Made by a program: the position numbers and the translations under genes. Under the pieces are notes generated by a model that was not told the origin of the DNA, searched no databases, and worked only from the letters and a program-made list of their open reading frames with translations. Positions 11,961 to 22,268 of a stretch of 64,000 nucleotides of DNA are shown here, piece by piece (the first letter of the stretch is position 1; each line of letters opens with the position of its first letter). The stretch is taken from the NCBI GenBank assembly GCA_013433145.1, contig CM024175.1, positions 4,386,516 through 4,450,515 of the forward strand, given 5' to 3'. The stretch is from Ascaris suum. Its lineage: Eukaryota; Nematoda; Chromadorea; Rhabditida; Ascarididae.

Positions 11961-14900
11961 GTAAGCGCCGGCATTTTTTTCTTTAGGATCTTGCCGATTT
12001 CGCAGTGAGATCTGCGGCAATCGATGGAATAGAATGAACGTTTTTCAGGAAGGAAATGAAAACGCCCACAGACAGGCCAGAAGAGTGCCTGCATATTTTC
12101 GCTGGTCCCGTTTATCATAGTCTCTAAGTTTGTCTTTATATCAACCAAATGCTACATGCAAATTTTGTTTCTTCAAGTGCCCCTGCTTCCATTCGAGGTT
12201 GAGACATCAAAGTGAGAAAATGCTGCAAAGAGCTTGTCAGCCATGTGGTTGACAGCCGCAATGCGCTTCAGAATTGCTACTTCCAAAAGGCACCTAAGCA
12301 ATGGCTATAATCACACAAACTGCTCAGGCGCCTCATTTGCCATCAACTCATGTTTTGCCGACCTCAACCGAAATTTCTTTTGTATGTACCGCTTGGATAT
12401 ACAATGCTTTATGCATTTTGATGTGCGCTATCTTTCATCTGCTACTGTTACCTAGTGTTTCACGTAGCGAATAAGTAAGTTTCGCTCTGCAACAGCTGCA
12501 TTGTAAATGTTGGGACGAGTGCGCAATGCACGTTGTGCCTAGCATTGTACACCCGCACAAACAGTTTCCTGTAAAAAAATCAAAGCTCTCGCAACGCCGC
12601 TCCCAGTGACGTCAGATATTTTGGGATCGGCTGCCTATGGGATCGAGGTCTGCCTTTCTGCGAAGCAGCCTTAGTCACTTGTGGATATTATCGGGAAGTG
12701 TTATCAAAGAGGAAGGTCGCTTCCTTTCGCCTTCGGTTCCTTTCACTTCCCCGGGTGTTTCTTTCAGCTCTCCACGTTGCCATCGTCACCTTGCACCAGC
12801 CTTGTCTTCTTCCATCGTAGCAATCCAGTGAATGTCTCATTCTGTTGTAGAGCGTTCTTTCGTTCTATGGCCTACAAATCATTTGTTTTCTACATGGTGT
12901 TCGAGCGAAAACCGCAGTTCAGTCCGAGCAATGCCTAACTCCGTAGTCAAGCATGAAGTTTTGTATGCAATCGCCTAGTGAAATCCATCTAGTAGTGAAT
13001 ATAAAGCACAGGTACCTATGCTATTAAGCACACAGGACAACTGAAACCGTTGGTAGCATAGTCCTAGCTGGTTTTCAGCGGCTCATCTAATAGCCTTCGG
13101 TCGTTGAACTACCACTTTCTCTGCAAATATTGCACAAAAGCAAAACAGCTGATTTGGAAACCGTCTGTCGCAAACAAAATATTAGCGAAACAAAACTGAA
13201 CTTCAAAACGAAAATCAGAACTAACTTCGAAGCGAGGTGAGGCTAAGCACAGCAGATCGAATATTCTGCGCAGTCGATTATCGAATTTCAAGAGCGCTTT
13301 GATCGTCAATAATATTGTCGAGTGTGTTAGTAGTTGTCCAAGAGAAGCGAGTCGAGCACAGCGAAGCGAATAAGAGGCCGGAGGGTAGCGGAGATGAGGC
13401 CCCCGAGGCCTCGCTAGAGCAAGCAAAGAGAAGAAGAAGAAGAAGCCCTTTTCTCCTTAACTACCAGTTTCTATACCCTCGAGTGCTCCGTCCTTGTCGG
13501 CTATTCTCTGCCGTTCATTTGAATGGCACACCTTTTTCTTGGAAGTGGGACAATGCATCATTTTTGGAGGTGTGAGAGTGGCGCCTTTGTTCATTGGAGC
13601 TAGTGGGCCTTTGTTCATTCTCAGCGCCGCTGTGAATCATCGCTGTCGGTGACGCCATTTGACGCAGACGAGGTCGGCGGAAGCTTCTGAATGGAGCTTC
13701 AGGCGGTACGCGCCTCTAGTGGCACCTTTGTTCATTCTCGGCGTTGCTGTGAATCATCGTTGTTTCGCGATGATTCGCGACACCATCAAGAAACCCATCT
13801 TCATCCCAGAGCAACGAAATATGCACAGTTACAAAAAGCAATAACTAACTGCAGTCGAAAAAGGACACAGCACAACCATGGCCAACACTGTCGGAAGTTT
13901 TGCTACGACTGAACATTACCGTCATAGTGTTCGCTGCGACGTTCACTGTAATTCACTGTTACAACACAACCCAACAGAAATGGTCCCTACTGGTTGAGAG
14001 AGGTTTACATCATTGCAGTACAATAACAGACCAGCGAAGATTCCGAAATCAGAGACCTGCAGGTACCACAAAGGACTTGCTTCTAAGGCACCTCACGGAA
14101 AAAAAGTTTCTCAGCCGTCTAGCCTCTCTTGAGGAATGCCAGAAGCGGTCTCGTTGTAATACATCGATCAGCGGGAACTTCAGCTGCGTGCCCATGACTT
14201 TTGACATTTCAGGAGTTGATTCATCGTGCTTTGCAAGAGAAACGAAACGTCCTATGTTCCTCGGCGGAATTTTTGCTCCATCGAACTTATGTCGTAAATT
14301 ATCATAATATCTTTTTTCATGGCGTGATTTCAACAACTTTTACGCATGCACGTACGCCAACAACATTGGCTAAACACAGTCGAACGGTTGGAAGGGTCAT
14401 TGAAGAATGATGTTATGGTATGTAGGGGGTGGTTAGCTAAACCATTTCAACCATGGATGATGCGTTCGTAGTCGTCCATACCTTTACAGATGTCTCCCAC
14501 CTTTGTCGGCATGGACTGTTTTTGACCGATTGAAGTGAAGGTCTCACTAGGCGTCGTGAAACTTTTTTGCCTCTGCCTGAAGATCGTCTTATTCACACAC
14601 CTGTACACTCGAGCCATTTATCTAGGGTATCGACGACTTATCAGCAAAGGGATTTCCCCACTGCCAACCGAAGTATGTTGAGGAATTCCAAACACTATTC
14701 CAATTGGAAATGCCATAAATTTCAAGCTTGCGGCGGCTGAATGCGCATCTCTGCAGTGGCAAGAGAGATAAGATGATATTTGATCACCGCATTTGCTGCT
14801 AGGAAAATCTTATATATTGGCGATTTGCACAAAAATCAGCGCGAGGGTTAGAGAGTTGAGCCAAAACAATGTTCATAGAAGTGGCTAGCGATACAGCTCT

Positions 14901-15040
14901 AATGCGCAGCGCATGGTTCGTGCTTGTCACGAGAAAGGCCGGAAAGGAGCAGTTCTGCACTGGAGTATGTAAAGGTCGTCTACTCAGTACTATTTGCTAT
15001 TGAATTTGCTTTAGCACTAAATAAGATGATTGTTTTGCAG
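11961..15040 (+). other. Intron 3 of copy A, with a GC-richer insert
   Basis: Present again in copy B. The part from about 12500 to 14540 is GC-richer than the surrounding introns and contains repeated GCC-rich phrases around 13560-13790, such as CCTTTGTTCATT three times and GTGAATCATCG twice. Reading frames at 12637-12940 and 13659-14307 are discussed separately. It may be an inserted element, but no terminal repeats were found. No host exon is recognised. Confidence 0.5.
13659..14307 (+). pseudogene. Unidentified open frame in intron 3, copy A (interrupted)
   Basis: In copy B the same DNA (23963-24511) is open for 182 codons, while here it is split by single-base indels into a 61-codon part and a 135-codon part (13900-14307). 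The shared peptide contains a hydrophobic stretch (ITVIVFAATFTVIHCY) and a basic, leucine-rich tail (LLLRHLTEK). No family recognised. Whether either version is translated is unknown. The open frame may be a chance product of GC-richer sequence. Confidence 0.25.
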
Positions 15041-15222
15041 TGGGCGACGTTTGTCCACTCATGTTTCTTTATGCCGAGCAAGGTGCTGGTGTTTATCAGT
15101 TCTGCGATACAGGCATCTATGACGTTCAATTTTCGAAGATCGTTGACTTAGTAGTACTTGCTATCGAATTGCTCGCTGTAATAATTTTCGTCGGTCTATG
15201 GCATCGCAACTACAGGCGCATG
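15041..15222 (+). CDS. Chemoreceptor exon 4, copy A (helix 4 end, helix 5; frame broken)
   Basis: Acceptor TTGTTTTGCAG at 15040 and donor CGCATG/GTGAGT. The start of the exon in phase 0 reads WATFVHSCFFM, a helix-4 continuation, while the end in another frame reads the helix-5 segment VDLVVLAIELLAVIIF and LWHRNYRRM. These frames are one base apart, so this copy (182 bp) is one base short of an in-frame 183 bp. Copy B has different indels in the same exon. The damage is local, near CAGGCATCTATG (about 15110-15120). Confidence 0.65.
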
Positions 15223-15974
15223 GTGAGTAATCAGTTCACTATTCGGTTCACCGTGCTTTTCGCTGTTATCAGTTAATCCAATTACATTGTGCTGCTTCAA
15301 CGGTTCCTTTACAGTATTCAACCTAGATAATGAAATAGGCAAATATGATGCAAAACAGACCGTGATACTGCACCTAGTCATGCATTTCAGTGCCTCCTAA
15401 AAATTTTGGTTTTTGGTCAATGTTTAACATAGTCTATTTGTAGTCAAAACAGTCATTTGTACCGCACGGTCATCCTTTTCCTTCAAACTTTCGTCTTTGG
15501 ACATTGTTTGGTTTGAGTTTTAGTGGACATTGTTTCACGTTCAGTTTGAGCTCAGTGGTGGCACAAAATAGATGCCAAAAAAGTTGTAAATCCAGAACTT
15601 GAACAACCATCGATTGTCGGTCATAATTTCGAAAGTCATTACGCTCCACAGCAAATCCTTTTACTGGCTAACATATTTGTGCCTTGAAACAAAGAGTTGG
15701 AGATTCTTAATTTAGCAACAGTTATGGGCATCATGAAATTTGCCGTTGTTCGACTATCCTAAAAGACCGGTGCAGGTGTTAGGAAATGTACTTCTCCAAG
15801 AAGTTCCATTCGAAGTGATCAACGATGGAGCGTGTGAAACTGCCTGCATATTTGTCCATATCAGTAGTTACGAACCTTCTACTCAGTGCGTTTTATAATA
15901 TTTTGTTTATGTTGAAGACTGACCGTGGTAACATCGGTAAGATGGCATCCGATTTGTATCCATAGTTCTAGAAT

Positions 15975-16317
15975 TGTCGCGAAAGCGAAGAAAGCATCGA
16001 CGATGAATCGGTCGACTTCCGGCGTCAAGCAGGTGCCGCTAGGTCAATATATTCATCTCAACCGATGAATCGCCCGTTTCCGGTAACGACAAAGTGCAGC
16101 GAAAAGAAGATCTTCGTTTCCGATCGTGATTGTAAAGGAATTAACATAATCTATGACGTTTCGAGGGCTATATAAGCAGCCCTCGAAACGGCTATGGCAT
16201 TCATTCACTCGCTCTATCTATCTATCTCTCTCTCTGTGTCTTCACCGTCATTATCGTCATCACCATCCCAACGCTATAGTGCGTTCATCTTCGTTGTACC
16301 AATATTTTCTCTTTATA
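15975..16317 (+). repeat. BEL-1 5' LTR (343 bp)
   Basis: Starts TGTCGCGAAAGCG and ends CTTTATA immediately before the primer site TGG. Both ends were fixed by comparison with BEL-2, whose outer ends are bounded by a target duplication. It contains a TATA box, a palindrome and a CT-rich tract (16206-16232). Confidence 0.85.
16157..16190 (+). promoter_or_regulatory. LTR promoter: TATA box in the loop of a perfect 13-bp hairpin
   Basis: Arms 16157-16169 and 16178-16190 are exact reverse complements. The loop holds ATATAAGC, and TATATAA spans 16169-16175. Versions with small changes occur in both BEL-2 LTRs, near 32485-32525 and 25118-25153. It is the likely core promoter of the element. Whether the palindrome is bound by a factor or folds is inference. 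Confidence 0.6.
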
Positions 16318-16335
16318 TGGGGGCTGAACCCACTT
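16318..16335 (+). other. BEL-1 primer binding site
   Basis: TGGGGGCTGAACCCA starts directly after the LTR, the expected position for a tRNA primer site. It would pair with a tRNA whose 3' end reads TTCAGCCCCCA. A proline tRNA is conceivable from its GGC-GAA acceptor stem, but I cannot verify this. BEL-2 has the same sequence at 32346-32363 on the other strand. Confidence 0.6.
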
Positions 16336-16466
16336 CGAACGCAGGACCTTGAACGAACCGAAGTCTTCCAATCGACGGAAGTCTCTTGCAACGAGCGAGC
16401 GAGAATCGAAATCCAATCTGTACCTTCACTTCTGCTCCGAATCTTCACTTACCACTTGAAGCCGAG

Positions 16467-17750
16467 ATGAGTGGCGGAATTCGTCAGGCAGCGGGACCCA
16501 CACACGCTCGTCTACAGCGCATCTTAGCCAACCTGCCAATCCTCCAGCAACCTGCACCTGGAGCCCCTCAACGAGAAGTTCAGCACCAGCTCCAGAACTC
16601 ACTGGCCGCGCACCGGTATGCACTGCAACAGCTTCAAGAAGCCATCACACTCTTGTCCAAACGCGAAGATCAGTGGCTCGAGCTTTTACAGAGGGCCGAT
16701 ATCGACCGTGAACGTGAGCTTGAACTCTTTCGCAAGTCTCAAACTGACGAATTTCTGTATATCCTCGAGCTGGCCAGAGAAAGAGCAGTTACAATTTCGG
16801 CGAACATTCAGCAAATTGAACAAACGCTTCGAGAGCTCTTATCAGTACCTTCTCTTACGAATCCGCCTCCAACGAACGTGGCGGCTAGTACAGTTCATCT
16901 TCCAAAAATGGACCTTAAAAACTTTCGACGGTCGGCTGCAAGACTGGCCCGCATTTTGGGACTGGTATCAATCGGCTATTGATTCTCAGCCAATCCCAGA
17001 GCTCCAAAAGCTCATGTACCTCAAAAGCTGCTTGAAAGGGAGTGCAGCAACTCTCATAGGTGCTTATGCACTACGCACCATGCTTATACTATTGTTGTGG
17101 ATGCCCTCAAGAAACGTTATGAGCGTCCGGAAGCTATGTGAACGCTTTGTATGGTGAACTTGACGACTTACCTCGGGCACGTGAAGGACAGCTGGCGGAG
17201 CTAACCGAAAATATTGACCGCATATTGGAATTATTGGCCCATCAGGGCGAACCGACGAATACGCGCCCCATTCAACGTGTCATTGAACGTAAACTTCCCA
17301 AAAGAGTCCTCGAGAAACTTGAACAGGCGAAAGCGGTCACAAGACAATGGACAGTCGATCTGATGAGAGAGAATCTTGCCGCAATGGTGATTGCGGATGA
17401 AAACATCGCCAGAGCGCTACCACACGATCCGATATCGGAACATACAAAGCGAACGAAAGAAGATGTGAACCTCAATTTGGTACCTCAGCGCTCATGAACC
17501 TCAATGTCGGGGAAAAACGACATTCCCCACCCGAAAAACGAAAACCTGACGGTGAACGTACCTGCCCGTTCTGCAATCGCTGCGGCCACAAACCGCATGA
17601 ATGTCGTACTCTATCTACTCGGAATCCCGTATCGCTGCCGTTGTGAAGGAAAAATTGTGTTTTCTGTGTCTCTGACATGGCCATCAAGCCAGTGCTTGTA
17701 AGGGTCGATCTTGTTTCAGATGTAGCCGGAAACATCATCCAGCTCTCTGC
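16467..17750 (+). pseudogene. BEL-1 gag: helical N-terminus, DUF1759-like domain, zinc knuckles
   Basis: Start chosen at the Met of MSGGIRQ, conserved in BEL-2. The first 150 codons form a coiled-coil-like helix rich in Leu, Gln and Glu. The frame shifts near 16910, after which FDGRLQDWPAFW and YLKSCLKGSAATLIGAY match the BEL gag domain DUF1759. A third frame from 17138 continues the helical part. Zinc knuckles follow: CNRCGHKPHEC at about 17560, and CFLC with GHQASAC plus a C-x2-C-x3-HH-x3-C segment at 17650-17750. This gag would assemble particles and bind RNA. At least three frame changes make it non-functional as written. Confidence 0.8.
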
Positions 17751-17929
17751 AGTTACAAACCTATTCGTTCTCAATCGGATCCCAAAGAGGCTGTCATCAT
17801 CAAGTCGCATGTAGCGGCAGACCTTGCACCGCCGCCGAGTGAACCAAAAGTTCAGACATCGGCAACGACAGCAACGTTCGCTACTTCCCAACAAGTCGCA
17901 CGTCCCGAGCAAGCGCTACTTTGGTGTCT

Positions 17930-18150
17930 TGAAGTGAATGTGGTCAAATTCGACAAAAGCTTCACACTACCGTGCTCGCCATGCTGGATAGTGGAAGCCA
18001 GCGCTCTTATTTGGAAGAAAAGTGTTGCGCGACAGCTGGGTTTGCGCGGAACTAACGAGACGCTTCAAGTTGCAGCCTTTGCAACTCCAGAACCGATCGC
18101 TATTCCTTCGAACAGGGTTGAGATAATTGTTTCGGACCTTCTTTAACACA
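17930..18150 (+). pseudogene. BEL-1 aspartic protease region
   Basis: The aspartic protease motif LDSGSQRSYL is present at about 17980-18010, followed in a shifted frame by LGLRGTNETLQV. Both are typical of BEL/Pao proteases (DUF1758 type). The catalytic DSG is intact here, unlike in BEL-2. The domain would cleave the polyprotein. The frame is broken once within it and again after it, at 18145. Confidence 0.75.
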
Positions 18151-18835
18151 CGATGCTGAATGCATCACGGTCAAAACCTCCCTTCCCAAATTACGCTCAC
18201 ATTACGCACAGTACCGCGGATTACGCACAGTCCGCTCACATTCGTGTCAAAACCTCCCTTCCCAAAAGCAACACAAGAAAGCCTTCTCCAAAAATCAGCT
18301 ACGGTATCCTTGCTTCTTGGCGCCGATGTGCTTCCAAGAATAATCAAGTAACCTCGAAGAGAGCAAGGACTCTCCCTGATCGGTACTACATTGGGCGATG
18401 TTGTTACTGGTCCACAATCCCGTCCAGTACGGCGTGATCTTCTACAGTGCTTTATCAGCATCGATTATTCTGAGGATGCACTCAGACAATTTTGGGACCT
18501 TGAACTACTGGGTGTACGGGATCAGGAGCTGAAAGGTGATGACGACCTGCTTGCTCTTCAGCATTTCGAACGAACTACCTGCGTCGATCCGGATGGACGA
18601 ATTAACGTTTCTTTTCCATGGCGTCCAGCTGAGGACATTTCCCAGCCGTTGTCGAAAAATTTTGGACTTTGTTGGGGACGTCTACGTTCCTTCTGGGAAA
18701 AAGTCCCGCAGCTCCCCTCAGTTCCTCGTTCGGTATGATGCCGACATCCAGAATCAAGAGAATCTTGGGATTATTGAACGCAACACCCGTACCCCTGACA
18801 CTCTCGAACATTACCTCCCACATCAAGCCGTCCTG

Positions 18836-19300
18836 CGAGAGAACAAAGAAACTACGAAGCTGCGTATAGTCTTTGATGGAAGTGCGAGAGCGAGAGGACA
18901 ATGCAGTCTCAACGACTACATTCTGCGAGGACCAGTGCTATTACCGAAACTGATCGACATGATATTACACTGGCGGCTTCCTCCAATTGCTATCATCGCT
19001 GATATCGAAAAAGCGTTTCATCAGCTTCGCCTCAATGTGAAGGATCGACCGTTCACCAAATTCCTGCGGCTGAAGGATATTACACAACCTCCTGTCGCCA
19101 GAATCTCGTCATATATCAGTTCGCCAGAGTCATATTCGGTATTGTATGCAGTCCATTTCTTCTTGCAGCCGCCATTCAATACCTCTGCTCACGAGAAGGA
19201 AACTCCGCTCGCTAACGAAATTGCGGTAGGTGTTTACGTGGATAATGTTCTTTTATGCGCTGATTCTGGCAGGAAGCTATTGAGAAGTACAAGGGCGCGA
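18836..19300 (+). pseudogene. BEL-1 reverse transcriptase core
   Basis: In one frame the sequence reads LRIVFDGSA, the Pao-type entry motif, then SLNDYILRGP, then IADIEKAFHQLRL with the first catalytic Asp, and YVDNVLL at 19232-19252 at the catalytic YxDD position. The fourth residue of that box is Asn, not Asp, in both BEL copies. The 263-codon open frame (18536-19327) is the longest in the element. The middle of the palm domain between these motifs is garbled by indels. Confidence 0.85.
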
Positions 19301-19449
19301 AAGATCTGTTTCATAAAGCCTGCATGAATTCAAGGCAATTTAGCTCGAACTCTCCATAATTCAATAAGTGCCTGCCTCATGAAGATGCACTCGTAGGTCC
19401 GTAATCAAATTTCTGGGCATCCCTTGGGACACCGAGAGCAAGACGCAAT

Positions 19450-20140
19450 GTGCCTAAACGTGCAAGAGACCCCACATTCAACGACAAACGCACAATTCTA
19501 GCAGCAGTTGCCGCGGTATTCGATCCGCTCGGTTTACTAAGTCCACTTCTCATTCCCTTCAAACTTTTCCTACAACTTCTGTGGAAACAAAAGGTGAACT
19601 GGATGATCCTCTACCAGAAACATGCGCAGATCAGTGGACTTCTCTTTCAAGCATATGGAGCCCACAGCAGTTCACCATGCCGCAAAAGGTTCTTATTAGC
19701 GAGGAATGCGCAGTTGCATGTCTTTGTAGACGCATCTGCCACCGCGTACGCTGCAAGCTTGTACATATGTAATCCGGGCCAAAATTCATCAATAATATTT
19801 GCTAAGGCTCGTGTCAACCAGTTAAGAAGATAACTATTCCAAAATTGGAACTCCTCGCTTGCGTGCTTGGTGTTCGAACATCGCCTGATCCAAAGAGAAT
19901 TGCCTTCATACGCTATGCCACTCACTATTTGGACCGACTCTCAGGCAGTCCTGCACTGGCTGTCTTCGAATATGCGTCAGCAGCGCTTTATCGAAAATCG
20001 TATCAAGGAATGCCGTGCCGCTGCGGCGTGTTTTCGTTATGTACCCACGGAACACAATCCTGCAGATATCGCTTCTCGAGGCTGTACTCCAGAAAAACTT
20101 GCCGCTAACAGATTATGGTGGCATGGACAGCATGGCTAAT
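19450..20140 (+). pseudogene. BEL-1 connection and RNase H region
   Basis: VFDPLGLLSPLLIPFK and a following tryptophan-rich stretch at 19490-19620 are the conserved Pao segment after the RT. RNase H follows with LHVFVDAS (first catalytic Asp, about 19720), then KLELLACVLG near 19840 and WTDSQAVLHWL near 19930 (Glu and Asp of the active site), and HNPADIASRG near 20060. The pieces lie in three frames, so this is a degraded gene. The role is removal of the RNA strand during reverse transcription. Confidence 0.8.
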
Positions 20141-20469
20141 TTGTCAAGATCAGTGGCCTCAGTGGCAGCCTACCGGCTCTGAAAATGCGTCCATGGAACA
20201 GGATGAACCAGTCTTCGTGTCTGTTACTCCAACCCCGTTTATTGAGCTGATTGATGTCGGACGATTTAGCCACTGGACGGCTCTCAACGGTACTGTATGT
20301 CGAGTATTACAATTCATCGATCGAGTTCGATGCAAGCCTCTAGCAACTCCTCGACAATATGCCCTGAAAGCCACGCAACTTTTTTTGAAACAAGCACAAC
20401 GCGAATATTACGAGAAGCCGCCGGATCTCTCTCAAATGGATTCGCAGGACTGTGGCACTTTGTCGGCGG

Positions 20470-21698
20470 AATGCATAATGTAACCGACATTGAGAATCAT
20501 CCAGTACTTCTCCCGCGTCACGGAAAGCTGACCGAGCTGCTTATTGCCGAATCGCATTTGCGACTTCTTCATGCTGGACTGCAGGAAACTCTCAGCAAAT
20601 TTCGACAGCAATACTGGTGTCCACAAGGCAGACGTACCGTCGCCAGAGTCATTCGAAGAATGTACAGGATGCAATAGATGGATGGAAGGCAGCTCCCTTT
20701 GCACTGCCCCCGTTTCCGCCTCTCCCAAGTGCAAGGGTAAAGCGCCACGCCCGTTTGAACATAGGGAGTGGATTATTTCGGAACCTATCATGTCAGAAAT
20801 AAAGGGCAGCAAAAAAAAAACGCTGGATTGCTCTGTTTACATGCTTCACGACCAGAGCTATTCACTTGGAAGTTGTGCACGATCTATCAGCCACATGCAT
20901 GCAGCATCTATGCATTCAGCGGTTCTTCGGTCGGCGTGGTATTCCGACAAACCCTCTATTCAGACAACGGCACACAACTCAAAGCGGTTCACAAGGTGCT
21001 CTGCGAGGCACTAAACCAGATGATTCAAACGGAGGAAGTTAACAACTTCCTGCGCAAGCTTCAGATTACAGTGGACGTTCATTACACCCCATGCTCCTTG
21101 GAAAGGCGGACTGCACACGAACGCCTCATTGGCCTCACGAAGTCAGCGCTTCGTCCAGCGATAGGCAGAAAGCTTCTTTCGGATGCTGAACTTGCAACCC
21201 TATGCGTGGAGGTTGAAGCCATCATCACTCGCGACCACTCGCACCTTGGACGACAGTACACTATAGCCTTTCGACCATTTGGCGAAAATTCAGAAGGCCG
21301 CATGACGAAACGTTTTATAGTTCGATGCCGCTGCCCAATGACGGCAGTGATTCTCCGTTACCAACCCCAGGCACTCCCAGATGAACGTATGACATCTGAA
21401 GAAAGCAATTTCAACATGCGGACAAGTTTTTTGGGAGCTATGGCATTCTCAGTACCTTAGTCTCTCCGTTGAACGAGTACAAAACGCAGCATTCAATAGC
21501 TCTCGCCTTCAAACGAAAAAGCGCACCCCGAGTCGGAAGAAGTTCGTGTTGATGAGAGGAAGATGCGCCCTCGTGGCTGTTGGCCACTGGGCAATCGTCA
21601 CCAACGTCCAGTGATAGTCGGGCGCATCGCAACTATTCGCCTTCCTAACGGCAACTATTGGGAACGTCCGGTAAACGCGCTGTAACCAACTTGAACTC
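20470..21698 (+). pseudogene. BEL-1 integrase, truncated at the C-terminus
   Basis: The zinc-binding HHCC part is seen at 20540-20690 (SHLRLLHAG, then YWCPQGRRTVARVIR and ECTGCNRW). The catalytic core carries DYFGTYHVR near 20770 and LYSDNGTQLKAV near 20955-20990, with a Glu-containing segment after it. The BEL-specific C-terminal domain (DUF5641 type: GCWPLGNRHQR and VGRIATIRLPNG) runs from 21570 to about 21690 and stops where the host duplication starts. The frame is broken several times. Confidence 0.8.
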
Positions 21699-22119
21699 GT
21701 TCTTGCTTACTGTCAGAATCGTTTTATTCATGGCTTGAAGTGGAAATGAAACCTTTAGCTCTATTATGCTTAATAAATTTTATCATCGGGGAATTTTATC
21801 AATGTTTCTTCCGTGAAAAGAAGCCGGTGTTGACTCAGTCTATTAAGGACTTCGTTTTCTGGCCTACGTGCCAGTATTCTCTTACTCCTCCACGTCTATT
21901 ATTTGAACTCATCTTTGCCATGCAAAAGTGGCGATTAAGTCAATCCCCTAAATTAAGAGAAACACCTGGGTAATTTTATCATTTATGACGGATGATTACA
22001 GTGCAGTTCATAGCGCACTAAAATACTACCAGTGGTGAACGCTTCGTTTTCTCCATAGCAAAGATTCAGGGCGATCGAAAAATGTCTGCACGTACTTACA
22101 CCAAAGACAATCATTTCAG

Positions 22120-22268
22120 CATTGAGGAGGCTCTACAATGCGGGTGGAATGATGGTCGTTATGTCGACAGTGTTTCTGGCTGTCGAAAGGCTTGTAGCCA
22201 CATGCACCTACAAAAAATATGAGGCACGCAGACGCACGTGGATGGGAGTCACGCTCTCAATGCTTTTG
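22120..22268 (+). CDS. Chemoreceptor exon 3, copy B
   Basis: Same exon as 11811-11960, but with a clean TTTTG/GTAAGC donor that ends in phase 0, which is what exon 4 needs. It is 149 bp, encoding helix 3 with the VERLVAT signature and a YEARRRTW loop. The one clear coding difference from copy A is Lys for Thr in CTYKxYE. This is the better of the two exon 3 copies. Confidence 0.7.

Larger units (their letters stand above)
11392..15974. repeat. Segmental duplication copy A (4583 bp) with chemoreceptor exons 3 and 4
   Basis: Nearly identical to 21699-25002 joined to 32782-34064 (4587 bp). Homology starts abruptly at GTTCTTGCTTACTG and ends at CTAGAAT, where BEL-1 begins. Differences are mainly single-base indels with few substitutions, judged by eye. 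At 14695-14699 it carries CTATT once, the uninterrupted target of the BEL-2 insertion present in copy B. Confidence 0.95.
15975..21698 (+). mobile_element. BEL-1: BEL/Pao LTR retrotransposon, 3' truncated
   Basis: An element of 5.7 kb with 5' LTR, primer site, gag, protease, reverse transcriptase, RNase H and integrase in BEL/Pao order. It ends at 21698 inside the integrase C-terminal domain, where copy B of the host duplication begins, so the 3' end and 3' LTR are missing. Reading frames are broken by many small indels, so no intact polyprotein exists as written. It lies in the same orientation as the chemoreceptor gene. The homologous uninterrupted site is at 34061-34064 in copy B. Confidence 0.93.

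Noticed and set aside
16386..21690. Frameshifts in BEL-1 as programmed ribosomal frameshifting
   Set aside because: Shifts are numerous, at different positions in the two copies, and match the indel noise seen in host exons.
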